Origin: Hysterangium stoloniferum
Taxonomy: Eukaryota; Basidiomycota; Agaricomycetes; Hysterangiales; Hysterangiaceae
Reading direction: 5' to 3'
Length of the DNA: 64,000 bases
Assembly: GCA_015178975.1 (NCBI GenBank)
Contig: WHVD01000158.1
Span: forward strand, 122,823 to 186,822
Shown here: positions 42,962-54,705 of the stretch, one piece after another
How positions within the stretch are numbered: position 1 is the first letter of the stretch
Layout: each line of letters begins with the position of its first letter
Notes under the pieces: generated by a model
Database searches by the model: none
What the model was told of the DNA's origin: nothing
The model's input: the letters and a program-made list of their open reading frames with translations, nothing else
Position numbers and translations under genes: made by a program

Positions 42962-45900
42962 TAGTGATTGGCAAGGCCCGGCCTGGCCTAAAGCCCCTGG
43001 CTTGGGCTCAGGTTTCACGGCCTGGGCCTACCAATATCTCAGGCCGGGCTTTGAGAGAGGGCCTGGGCCTGGCCCGGCCCGGCTTGGGCCCCAGGCCGTG
43101 GTATAACAGATTTTTAAACTTGTAGTCTACTAATAAAATCAAATAAACTTTTCAAAAATATTATCAATTTATATTACACATGAATTTCCTCTTCATCAGA
43201 GGATAGCTCAACTTCAAGCAATGCAGCCTCTGAATCCCCGCTCTGTAAACTTGTTTCGATTTCTTCATCACTCTCAATATCCATCTCAAATGAAGAGGAA
43301 GGCATTGGAGGATGGATGAGGAGGTCCTTTTGAATTGCACATTTGACAACTTGAAGTGCTTCAACAATGTCATTTTTTAAACGGTTTCGACGGCATGTGA
43401 GTGTAATGCCACCCGCTGAAAATGCCCTCTCACTAGATACAGAGGAAGCCATAATGGGAAGATAATCCAGGGCTAAGGATGCCCATACTGGATATCTATC
43501 ACAATTAGCTTGTTTTAAAAATTAATGATATGAAATAAATAAAATTGCGGTTAAAAAACTTACACCCCACCATTCCACAATTCCCTTCGATTCTGGGACT
43601 ACCTCTTGAGTTTGAAACCAGCGCTGGTACTCACGCATCCAAGGTGATGCACTTAAGGAAGCTTCGTCATCATCGTCGTCATCACTACTTTCGAGTTCAA
43701 GTAAAAGCTGCGATAATTTTGTGGTTTTTGGGTATTTAGGCTGAATGACGGGAGCACCATTTCCATATAACTTTATGTACCGTTCCTGAAACTATAAAAA
43801 TAAATTAGTGATTGAAAGTCGAAAAAACACACATTCTCACTATTTTTTCAACACGCTCAAGTGCCCGAGTTTTTAATTCGGCACCCCAGTACTTCTTGAA
43901 ATGCTGCGCTTTTTGTGAGGGATTAAGCACTGTGAAAATCAGGGACTATGAAGTGGGACAGATCAGTATAATGTATATGACATACCCATGGCAATGAGAT
44001 AGGCATTGGATTCCTCAGTTTTGTTATAGTACTCAGCAATTTTTGCAATTCCGGCTCCTAGGGGTGAAATAAACAGTGGGCTACACTTAGAATGACGCTT
44101 TGTCCATGCAGCATGCAATCCCTCAAGTGCGGGAATTGCCAAATAAAGCGTAGGATAATTTTCTGATGAGAAGGCTTGTTGTGCAGTGTCTGCATACTGA
44201 TAAAACCAATTCAATGGGTAATTGGATGACGTGAAATTGAATAAAATACTTACACTTATTAATTCTCGAAATTCCTGGATCTCGTCCCATTCTGCCGTAT
44301 CCAATGCAATTGAATGAAGTTTTGCACGCCTTGTGATGTCATTCTCTTCGGCTGTTATGTCAAATATAAAGTGGTCCACATGCTGTAAACCAATATAAAA
44401 TATCAGAATAACTAAGTATCATCTCTGTTTTAATACTTACATCCCATAAAAGATATGCCCAGTTCACCATAACAAAAGTAGATGACCAACGAACTGGCAT
44501 ATCTAATAACAGTGTTTGTGGCTGATCGGAGCCTTTGTCCTTTTGTAGTTTGAGAAATAGATCTTTTCTTTTACTTGAGCTTCGAACCTGAAGTATTATA
44601 GATAGTATCAGTGTGAACAGAATGCATCTTTAATCACATACCTTCACAACTATGGCACGAACCATCCCCAATACATCCTTCTTGTCACCTGTGCCTTGAG
44701 TCGGAAGGTGTGCTTCTGGGTCATGTGGGTTGTAGTGTTTAGCACCCGAATATGTCGAGATAATTGCTTGAGTGGCCAAATTAATGACATGCGCAAGGCA
44801 ACTGAAATTTTAATATTATTTAATGTTAGTATTGTATAAAGCAGACATAATGAAAAACTCACCGAATCCGATGTTCTTTCCAATCGTATTTTTCACCTGT
44901 TGCTCCTTCGAAAAGGACCATGAACTCTCTCATCATTGTGCCATTGTTTGCTGCATTGTCAGAGGTGATCCAACCAGTCTATTAAATTATATTAAATAAT
45001 GGCTTGTGACATTGTAATTGTTATATGTACTTACTTTTTTGATAATATCAACCCGGCTGATAAGTTTGAATAGTGCCATTGCAAGCCGCTTGCCACTGTG
45101 TGAGCAGTTCATCTTTGTAAACCCAATTAGTGAGGCTTGTAGGGTCCATGTTTTTGAATCGGTCCATTCAATCCAGTGTGCCATGACAGCAAAGTATGAG
45201 TCCGCATTACTTGCCTGCCAGCAGTCACACGTGAATGAAACTTTCCCCTTGACTGTTGGGCCCTGAAATAAAGTTTTTAGCTCAAAACTTTGATATTTAA
45301 AAAGAAACTAAGACTCACATTTATTCTCTCCTTGATATCAAGTAGGTGTTGCCTAAAAAGTGATATAATTCCTTCCCGGGTAGCCTTTTGTGCTGGAATC
45401 TTTACCCCATTCTTGGCGCAAGAAGCAATATTAATCATTTCTTTAAATTTTGGATGATTCAAGGCTTGAATTGGCTTTGGAATCAATGTTATTGCTAAAT
45501 AAAGTAAAGATTTAATAGTGTAATAACATACTTGATCTGTCTCAATCAACCACTCCAAAGCGGCCTGCTTAAAAGCCTCATCTGAGTATTGAATAACATT
45601 TTTAGCTGGGCCAACTGGTTTGAAATGGTCAGTGATGCTGGACTGAGTCAATGTTTCTTCTCTCATTTTTAAGAGATGCTTTGGGAGTTTGTTTGTTGTT
45701 CCGGGTGTCTCTTTAACCCATTTAACATAAGCACCCTGTCACCATATAATTAAAATTTATAATCAATAAAGAGATATCATAAAGTTTACATACTGTGTGA
45801 TTTGATTCGAGATGTCGGCACAAAGTTGTCACCTCGTTAGTAATTGAGCTGTCACTGAAAAAAATTTGATTTATTTAATTAAAAATGTAGCTGTGATGTA

Positions 45901-46683
45901 CTCACCGACAAATTTTGCATTTTCTTCTTTTTTTCCCATTAATGGTGCTGGGGGCATGAAAAAAATGATCTATATCTCTGGTCTTATTTTTGTTCTTCAT
46001 CATTTCCTCTCCAATCTCTTCAATTCCATCCATGTCATTGCATATCACATCCTTACGGGCATCTGAGATTGAAATAATATTTAAATAGATTATATTACTT
46101 GTTTTAAATATATTTGAATTTCAAAAAACACACCATTGACAGCGGCAGTGATAGCCGACTTGATTTTTTTTTTCTCAGGTCCTGTTTCACATACAATCTC
46201 GTCTATTGGTAGGCTATGTTTCAATAAATGTTTTGATGCCATTTCAGTGGTGGGCACATCAGCTGGCCCGGGGCATGTGGAAGACGATTTAACTACTAAA
46301 CTTGGCGGAAGTTGCCTCAATTCTATGTTATTCGGATCACGGAGCACTTGGTTCATCATACGGATCCGTGCTGAGCGCCCTGGAGACTTACTTGGCTGTC
46401 CCAGGCAAGGTTTTGACTTTGGCAGCATTGTGTACAAGGGAGTTGGAATAGAAATTGAACGGTGGCTTACATTATACAGAAGACACTCTGACGATCCTTG
46501 ACCATGCGGTACCTTGTCCTTACCTTGTGGCCACTAGCAGGCCGCGGCTTGGCGGCTGCTTAAAATATCTCAGGCCGGGCCCAGAGTGGACGGCCTAAGT
46601 ACGGCTCAGCTCGGCTTGGCCTGGGCTTTTCAGGGCCCGGCTCAGCCGGCCCACGGCCTGAGGCCGGGCCTTGCCAATCACTA
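42962..46683 (-). mobile_element. Complete hAT-superfamily DNA transposon
   Basis: Terminal inverted repeats of 23 bp match perfectly (left TAGTGATTGGCAAGG..., right its complement ending CCTTGCCAATCACTA). The 8-bp target duplication TTTATACT is identical on both sides (42954-42961 and 46684-46691), the hAT hallmark. The 120-150 bp next to each end are very GC-rich and carry repeated GGCCTGGGCC/AGGCCGGGC blocks, likely transposase binding sites. Inside is one transposase gene with an intact frame. Everything needed for autonomous movement seems present. Confidence 0.95.
43174..46437 (-). CDS. hAT transposase, BED finger and dimerisation domain, intact
   Basis: Fourteen exons (46134-46437, 45906-46062, 45794-45854, 45532-45735, 45319-45474, 45035-45262, 44863-44978, 44642-44801, 44441-44587, 44254-44382, 43986-44196, 43841-43929, 43566-43791, 43174-43508) join by GT-AG introns into 840 residues with no stop. 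A BED zinc finger is split between exons 2 and 3: CKIC, then HLESNH (C-x2-C...H-x4-H). The RNase H-like core has FTCDCWQASNAD (first Asp), WITSDNAANNGTM (second Asp) and the hAT C-x2-H mark RCLAHVINLA. The C-terminal dimerisation region reads ASSVSSERAFSAGG and RNRLKNDIVEALQ. The tail is acidic. The enzyme would cut and paste this element from the nucleus. The first ATG could also be four codons downstream. Confidence 0.92.
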
Positions 46684-46691
46684 TTTATACT

Positions 46692-47340
46692 AAAGAAATC
46701 AATATTAAAAGGTGAACAGAGTGGAGGGGTGGATTCAGAATATGACAATAAAACATAGCAGCAGTGTGAAATATGCAATATGACATGGTGAGGTGAGTCG
46801 TGATACACAGATGAGTATACTCTATAAGGCTGTTAACATTCCATATACACAGAAACTGTGAGAGACAGTCACACATTTGCACTGCTTTAAAGCTGAGTCT
46901 AGACTGTCAAACCAACCATGTCCAACACTTGGGGCTCCTTAGCCAATGATGGTTTATTGGATCCAGAAGCATGTATAACATATGTCATGTTCCAGACTGC
47001 TGTCACTAATCTCATTGACTCTGGCTCTGGATCAATCATGCTCAAATTGGGTCTTGAACAAGCCTTTCACCAGTCAGGTTGTTTCTAATGTTTGGTTTTC
47101 ATTCCATTCCATATATCTTCATTCTATTCTCTGAGGCCTCCACTGAATCTTGTAGTGCCATCTTCCCACCTTTATTCAGAATTATTTGGATGACTTCCTG
47201 AGGATTTTCAAAGCCCATATCTCACTTTGTATTATCCATTCAGCTCTAGAATGGATCCACCATTCAGTCATCTATGGAACTCTTGTGTCAATTCCCGGGT
47301 ATTGCATTTCAGCTCGACTTCCTTTTCAAATATGAATAAG
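46692..47340 (+). pseudogene. Retroelement pol remnant (protease and reverse transcriptase bits)
   Basis: An open piece from 46918 reads MSNTWGSLANDGLLDPEAC, then TNLIDSGSGSIMLKLGLEQ, which resembles the LIDSG active site of retrotransposon proteases. About 47180-47215 encodes NYLDDFLRIFKAH, close to the YxDDFLIF reverse transcriptase motif. The frames are broken between them. The hAT element landed just left of this debris. Confidence 0.45.
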
Positions 47341-49554
47341 AGTTGCCCACACCTGTGGCCATGGTGTCTCTCTGTCACCTGTAGTCACAGCTTGCTTCCA
47401 CTTTAGACTGCAACATGATGTTATTCACCAGACAGAAGTGAGATAAAGATGGAATTTGTCTGATTAATGATCATAGGTCTCTCACCTCAATGTCACTTTG
47501 GTGTCACCATCCTCCCTTTATTGTCCACTAGCACTTTTGCCTTCCCTTGGTCTCTGTTCCTTTGTCTCACATCTCCCAGGACGTTGCAGCATCCGTCATA
47601 GTTCTTTTTATTCCCACCCACCATCCCCTTTCACATTCACTACAGCTTTAGTTTCTTTATACTGTGGCTAGTCCCATATAGCAGCCTGCACCTGCTGCAA
47701 TGGGTGCCTGTCTGTCACCTGTCTCGCAGCTGGCTTTCACTTTAGACCCCAGCACGATGCCGTTCACCAAACCGGAGTGAGCCGTATCGCAATGACTATG
47801 CCACTGCTATTGAACTGCTTTTGGTACACCACAGCTTTCCAACGAAATAAATTTGATTTTGCTAAATCTTACTTGATAGGCACTTTAGCTTATACTATAA
47901 TGGAGTCGAAGGTAACCTTTCGGTTGAATTTAGTTTGTCAGTATATACTTTTACATCCCGTTTCAAAATTGTTCAGTCGAACTCACACGGCACTCTACCT
48001 CTCAAAACTGTGCATGAAAACTTGTCAATATGCAGTCAATTATTCCTGTGAGAAGTTTCATATCCACTTTGTAATTTTTAGAGTAGAGGCTGTTTGTGGT
48101 GGAAGCTTATCCCAACTGCATCTCTGATTTGGTGACTCCTCGCACCCACGCCTCTTCGTATTCCGAGAGTTTAAGCCAGATTTCAAAAATGTAGGGTCAT
48201 AATTATGTCTACTTACCTGATTATGGGGTGAAGAGTCATCATCGCTATAGGTCTAAATTTGGAAACCGTTACAAATTACCTCTCCACCCGACTGGGGATT
48301 CCAGTAGGAACGCGTAACATATCCCGGAGAATGATCTCTCCCTTTCTAAATCTTTTACTCAATTAAATTATATGAATCAGATCTATGTAAATTCATATCC
48401 GAGGCGGTGATAGCCAACTTCAAGTTTAGAGTCTGTGTGGCTTCGAAATTTCTAAATTCACATGAATGGCTGAGCATCACTACATGAAGTCAATACAGGG
48501 CCAGCCGGTGTAGATTCTAGGAAATTCACATGAATTGAGATACTTCCAGAGAGACTTTCTAGCCTGAGGTTTTCAGTGCTTGCATTTATTATGTCAAACG
48601 TTCGCAAGTGGGCACTGTGTTCGGACCTCTCTTCAAGAATCAACATAAGAACCATTTATTCAGAAGTATGGTGAATGGGTCTATTGAGATATTATTGATC
48701 AATCTATGAATTCGAACGTGATGTGTGATGAGAAGTCAAATGGAAAAACTGCCCTGCAGGAGGCGCAATTTGCATGCCCCTTATGATGAAAATTTGGCTG
48801 AGAAATCACTTTTAGGTATATCTTGGGACTAGGAGTTAGGAGTTGCGTTAGTATTGCTCCGCTCTGCGCCATATATATATAGATTGTTGATCCGGTTACT
48901 GCCATATTGTGGCAGATGCCCCTATCACAGCATGCAGTCCATCTGCCAATGGAGACAACTGAGATATCTACACTGCCCTGCACCTTGGCAGAAGTGCCGA
49001 ATCGCTCCGGTATTCAAACTTCCGTAGTGACCAGATTTTTAAGGTTGTACTGCAATCCGGATGTTATGCCACACAGGGGCTTGGATTTATGTCAAAATAG
49101 GCCGTTGGAGTGCATCGCTACTTCAGATAATACAATGTGAGGAGTCTGAACCGAAAGCGGTCTCATCTATAAAATGATTTGTACATATTGGGCATCATGA
49201 TATCATAATTGCGGGAGGTGGGTTCGGAGCCAACTGATGGTTGCCGTCACCTTGACCATCATTGATGATCCGTTCTCATTTGCAATTATGATGGCCAAGA
49301 TCTACACTAGAGTGCTCGCTCCCGTAAGTAAATTTCCGAACGCTGTTCGGCAGGGCCCCACAAAAGACTAAGCCCAGGGACCAAACACTGGGGACCGTTA
49401 GGAAATGTAAGAATTTAGGACATGACTCCATAGGTTTTCCGTTACGGCAGCACGATATCGGCAGTCACACGAACTGTCAGACTGCGTCCACTAGAGTCCA
49501 CTCATCTATCCTATCCGACACACTGTTTCGCCAACGTAGCCTATCACATTTTAG
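47341..49554. other. Repeat debris and unassigned sequence
   Basis: Two direct repeats of about 85 bp (47352-47440 and 47692-47780; shared CTGTCACCTGT, AGCTTGCTTCCACTTTAGAC-like and GTTCACCA blocks) sit about 340 bp apart. A 116-codon frame (47777-48127) and a 94-codon minus-strand frame (48699-48983) have no recognised features. No gene is supported. Confidence 0.3.
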
Positions 49555-50489
49555 ATGATGTTAGCGTTACTCAGTCATAGGAAAGAAGAAAGTGCGCAAC
49601 TGGCGCTGTCGTGCGTTGGTCTAATTGACGTGTTCGCGCCACATATATATAAACGCGTATACATGGACCCACATGCACTTCTTAGTGTTGATTATGTAAA
49701 TATCAATGGGCTGATGGGAACCATATGGAGTCGAAGGGCCGATAGCCCAACAGAAGAGAAAATTGCATCAGCATACAAACAGGTGTTCTGAATTTCTGTA
49801 AGATTTCCGAAAGGCCGGCAAGAAGATACCAGGCAATTCCTGACCGATGGATTAGCCCTGCCATCTGGCCCTATGCCTGTGCCGATTGGCAAAACGTCTT
49901 ATGGGTACATGCAATGTAAGTCACTTTTCTTTGTCAAATTTCGATATTTTACCAGGGATATAATTAGATTTAGCCAAACTTCTTTTTGGAGAGGTGTTTC
50001 TCGATGGTATCAGTTCCACGCACGAGTGTCAGTGGTCGCAGGGTAAACCGATGATTCCTGGCCGATTACGTCGATATCCATGTGTATCTATTTTGGCAGG
50101 TGAGTCCAAAGTGGTGTGGAGGAAGGGAGGTCACAATCTGGTACGTAAAAAAAAATAAAGAAGGTGATTTGAGACTAATCTTGAAGAGCCTCTAGGAGTG
50201 ATGAATGAGTTAAATCAAGATGATGCGCTGTCTAACTTTGTGGACCCATCATCGCCAAAACCAAACTTTAATTTGCGAATTCAAGGCGTGGCGTGCCTTG
50301 TTTAGCCGTGAGCACATGTCACGCTAAATTAAGGTTCAAATTGATGGACATCTTAGACGCTCTGCATCTCTGCGTTTCTCTATCCGTCTCCCTTAATACA
50401 ACGACCAAGTGAGATACTCCGTCTTTTTGGCCCTGTTCATCTTCACTCGTCTCTTTCACCTGGCGATAGCGCAGAAAGGTCGATGAGCC
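49555..50489 (+). other. Possible unrecognised gene fragment upstream of the kinase-like gene
   Basis: Plus-strand pieces could belong to a multi-exon gene: ALLSHRKEESAQLALSC and FAPHIYKRVYMDPHAL (49558-49680), then FLTDGLALPSGPMPVP and GKTSYGYMQ, then LAKLLFGEVFLDGISS, PMIPGRLRRYPC and VVWRKGGHNL. GT and AG sites between the pieces are plausible. No family is recognised and no start could be chosen, so this is only a lead. The promoter of the kinase-like gene should overlap the right end. Confidence 0.3.
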
Positions 50490-52813
50490 ATGTCTAACGT
50501 TTGCAATACGCCCTTTAGTTTGCCTATTCCATCCCCCACATTCAAATCACCTCGTCCAGCTCCATCACCCCCACGCGAAAAAAGCCTGAGCTCAGCGACA
50601 GTGGTCTATTCGACTATCTCAATTGGAAGGGGGTTGTCGGATTCTGAGCTCATAAGTGAGGACGTCTCTCAACAAAATGGTCAGTCCCAGCACAGCCATT
50701 ACTCCGTCTTGCCCCCAGAGGACAGGGTGAAAGCCGGGTATGTTGGCCTACAGCGAGACAAGTTGCGTAGTCTGACGTGGACGAGAAATCTTTGGATGGT
50801 TTTACGGCTTGGAGTTTTGTGTGTCTCCCAAAAAGATGTGAGTGTTGGTGACCTTGTGTTAATTCATTACTGATCGCATATTCTTTGCAGAACTCCGAGA
50901 TCCTTTACTATCTTTCTCTCAACCAAGTCCATCAAATTGAAAGGGTGGGCTCAAGGCGATTCTGCATTGCCATCATTGCGTCTTCACAAGTCTGGTATAT
51001 TATGTTCAAAGACGAGCCTGATTTGGAAGATTGGCTAGGGGAGATTCGTCTGCGGTGTCCTTTGTTGCACATCGGCTACCCCACTAATTTTAAACACGAC
51101 TTGCACGTAACATACGACCCGGAAGCAGGGGAAATCACAGTACGCCAGGCCTTGTTTCTTAAGGTTCCATCTAATAGCATTACCAGGGTTTGCCAGAGCC
51201 ATGGATTCAAACGCTTTCAGGGTGGGGCATCCGCCCAGACTTTACTACTGACGAAACGGAATCCGCAGAGTCCGGTATGTCGGGACCAACTTCGTCATCA
51301 TCCGGCCTATCAAGGTCCTCTGCTTCCATGAAAGCCGTAACACGACCAATGTTCCTACACGGGACACCTCCCCCATTGTCACGCCATCGAAGCGCAAGTG
51401 AGGCGATTCGCCCTGCTAGGGCATTATCAACGGTAACCTCGGTAGACCACTTCCGAAGTAAGTATATCTGCGCCACTCTGGGAAATTTTTGGAGTGTTGA
51501 GTCACGTGATCCGTAGAGTCGCCCCATCGATACTGCGATATAGACGCCCGGAATCTCACAGGACATGTCAAAACGGTGCACTTGTTGCCGACGACTAGAG
51601 ATGAGAATTGTGATATCTGGAAGGCGGAGTGGTCTGGGTCGTTCGGGACACGAAAGGTACCGACCGAATGAGACAAAATCTCATTTCGGAATAATCTAAT
51701 CTTTTAAATATACAGGTTGCAGTGCAAGTTATTAGGGTGTTAGATGTGATATCCGAGGAGGAATCCAAGAGACTTTCTGCGGTTAGCCCAAATTCTCTAG
51801 TTTTCTCCTCACGTATGTGGGATTTTTATCGCAAATTTTAGATTACCATTAGCGAAATGAGGGTCCTGCATCAATTGCGGCATCCCAATGTCGTCCGGAT
51901 ACGGGGATATGCACAGGATCAGGGGCCTGTACCAGCCATTATTTCAACATGGCTTCCAAGAGGAAATATTATGGAGTATTTGGCATACCATAAGCCAACC
52001 GTCGGAAAGGTGGAAAGGCTAAGATATGTGAGTGGTACCTTTAGTTATTTGTCCCTTCTCTAAAGCACTAATTTCAATGTAGTTAACTGAGGCTGCAGCT
52101 GGGCTTAATTACCGTAAGACACATTTTCTAAGGTCGGGAACTGCCCAGATTAATGGTGATTGTCATTCTAGTCCATAATTTCTCACAGGAAATTCTTCAT
52201 GGCAATTTCCGTGGTGTGAGTAGCGGTTAATTCACCTCGTTGAATGACATGTCTCGAACATTTGCACCCTGGAAATAGGCTCATATCCTACTGAATGACT
52301 GCGGCAAAGCCTGCATATCCGGGTTTGGCATAAACCCTATTCTCCAAGAGCTGGAACGCCCAGACACGCAGGATGTCACTGCGAGGACTGGGCCCTCTTC
52401 GCGCTGGGCAGCGGTGGAAGTGATTTGTTCGGAGCGACGACATATGTCTCCATCCAGTGATGTATTCTCATTCGCACGAACTGTTGTGGAGGTATTTTAA
52501 TGCTGTGATTATTGTTAAAACTTTCATTGACATTGGGCCCACTGGGGCGTAGGTGATGACGGGAAAGCCTCCGTATCACTATGTTGCAGATGATGAGGAG
52601 GTGATACCTATCGTCATCAAGGGAATTTTACCCCGAAGGCCGCCAATTTTCGGGGAGGACGGTCTGTGGTCGTTCCTTGAGCGGTGTTGGCGGGAGGATG
52701 TCACACACCGACCTTCGATGGCTTTGGCATTGTTGCGGATGGAAGAGACCTTGCGTTTATACCCCGAGCCTTCACGGGATAGCTCTGACATTCGGGTGCC
52801 AAAGTCGGCGTAA
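50490..52813 (+). CDS. PH-CRIB protein with a degenerate (pseudo)kinase domain
   Basis: Ten exons (50490-50837, 50891-51139, 51187-51457, 51562-51656, 51716-51781, 51842-52027, 52083-52113, 52172-52215, 52279-52491, 52553-52813) keep frame and give 587 residues. A Ser/Pro-rich start precedes a PH-like domain (about 79-176: KAGYVGLQRDKLRSLTWTRN, LEDWLGEIRLRC). A CRIB motif follows (about 177-205: IGYPTNFKHDLHV, then GEITGLPEPW), which in PAK/Cla4 kinases binds Cdc42/Rac GTPases. After a Ser-rich linker comes a TKL-like kinase fold. VAVK is VAVQ (Gln325), the HRD/HGD Asp is Asn (ILHGNFRG, Asn427), DFG is GFG (445-447), and no glycine loop is seen. SSDVFSFARTVVEVMTGKPPY and WREDVTHRPSM are normal. 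A GTPase-responsive scaffold is inferred. A five-codon upstream ATG overlaps the start. Confidence 0.85.
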
Positions 52814-53221
52814 TGATGGCGCTCTCTGTAAAGGTGTTGTATACTATACTTTGAATGGTGGGGGGTAAAGGATGCGGTGCATTTTGTTAACTTCCTTGAT
52901 TTCTTTGAAATTTCTTATATTGGAAATACCGTGTCCAGGCAGGCTCCACCATATTAAATCTCCCGATGTATAATTTCTCGATTTTTTTTTGTTAAAATAC
53001 ATTTTGTAAATATATAGCCATTTCAGAGGTAGAGATCATCAGAATAGGACTGGGGGGGAGAGTACTCGTTTGAAACACAGGCGAACTATTTACTGGAATA
53101 GCCGAACTCGGACTACCGGGCTGGACGGTAAATTAAAATTCACACGGTGTAAAGACCTCACAGAAGGCTTGCCGCAACTAACACAACTACCTAACCATCC
53201 AGTCATAGTTATACGCCCCCA
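52814..53221. promoter_or_regulatory. Spacer between kinase-like and hydrolase genes
   Basis: It must hold the kinase-like terminator and the hydrolase promoter. An AT-rich stretch with T9 (52984-52992) follows the stop by about 170 bp. No distinct motif is assigned. Confidence 0.3.
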
Positions 53222-54657
53222 ATGCCTCCTGGTCCGGTGAGTTTAAGATGCAATATTTTGAGTTAAGACCATCAATATTATGTGCAGTTCCCCACGCCAG
53301 CGCAACATTCCCTCGAGGCCCTTCCTCTTGATTCAAAAGTGAGAACGGTCTATCCCATTAATTTCTATCCCAATCGTACGTACACGACATTGTGCGAACC
53401 TGATACATCAACATCAACACTATCATCTCATGTGCGATATTCCCGTTTTGCAGCCAAGACTGTACGTCTTCCTCAAGGCAAAACGACGTATTGGTTGTTG
53501 GGGCCGGAAGATGGAATTAAGGTAATGTTCCGATCGTGCTTTGCTATTTGGTATCACAACATCGCGCTTGCTAATAGGTAGTCCTGATTCATGGCTTCAG
53601 CACACCAGTGCCAATCTGGCACCGTTTGGCCCCGTTTCTTGCTGAGAACGGATTAAGAGTACTTATATATGGTGAGACGATTTTACACCTCATGCACTAC
53701 GAGATTATTCAATCGAATCATTTTGCCCGTTAGACCTCTGTGGGCGAGGATATAGTGAAGCTCCAGAGACAGTATATAATGCAGACCTGTTTATAACCCA
53801 ATTGGCACTGTTGCTTCAACATGTGAAGTTCGAGCATGCTCACGTTGTTGGACTGTCTATGGTCAGTAAGCAGTATATTTAGATCGAAAGAGAGGCAATT
53901 TATGACACTCGAGTTGAAGGGAGGTGGGATTACAGCCGCTTTCGCAGCGATGTTCCCCAACCTTGTCACAAAAAAACTTGTTTTCATTGCATCAGCAGGG
54001 GTTATGGAGGTATCTTCATATGAAAATTTCCCTGGTTTCACATATCTCACTTGTCTGGCCCTTTCAAGCTGCCAAGTCCTACATCTGCTCAAGGGTCCAC
54101 AGTGAGCAACACTCCATTGAACTGAGTCGAGAAAAGACAACTCAATGGGTATATCGTTCAGCAAGAAGAGACTGCAGAGACGACTGACTTGACGGGAGTG
54201 GTCTGTGATAACCCACTTTCTTTGCTCTCAGCATTGTTCAATCTGTATATTGCTCACTAGCTCCGTGAACTTCAAAGTGCGAGCTTGCCAGGATACAACA
54301 GAGCCCTGGCGTCTTCAATCGCAGATGGGCCAATCCGTGGCCTCCATGAAGCCTTCAAGATGGTCTCAGAAAATTCTCGACTGAAATGTCTGATTGTGCA
54401 TGTGAGCTTTCTGTCTCTTGTCTGTGTCTACCCGTAATATGATTTTATTTACCATTTAGCTATTTCAGGGCACAGCAGACAATACAGTTGACTTTAAATA
54501 TGGGAAAAACATTAAAGAAATTGTACCAGCAGCCGTTTTCGTTCCGATCGAGGGAGCGGACCACGACCTGATCACGGCTGATAATTATTACGATGAAGTC
54601 AGGACGATTATACTGAAATTTCTGGTAAATTCTAACCCGTTGTTTGCGAAATTCTAA
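53222..54657 (+). CDS. Alpha/beta hydrolase (serine hydrolase)
   Basis: Exons read 53222-53236, 53288-53521, 53578-53671, 53734-53861, 53920-54009, one or more lid exons, 54261-54401 and 54469-54657. The strand block VLIHGFSTPVPIWHRLAPFL supplies the HG oxyanion motif. DLCGRGYSEAP is the DxxGxGxS motif. The nucleophile elbow GLSMGGG is split by an intron after GLSM. The acid sits in GTADNTVDF and the histidine in GADHDL. The lid region (54010-54260) is not resolved: frames such as VQQEETAETTDLTGV before LRELQSASLPGYN look coding, but a clean exon path was not found, so damage there is possible. The substrate is unknown; Rhizoctonia-type genomes have many such hydrolases. An inverted, more damaged paralogue is at 1869-3257. 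Confidence 0.7.
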
Positions 54658-54705
54658 TCATTGGTGTGGAGTAGTTGTAAGCCGGGCGCCCCACACCCTT
54701 TATTC

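Noticed and set aside
48699-48983. 94-codon minus-strand frame
   Set aside because: No similarity to known families by eye, low-complexity surroundings and no splice partners.
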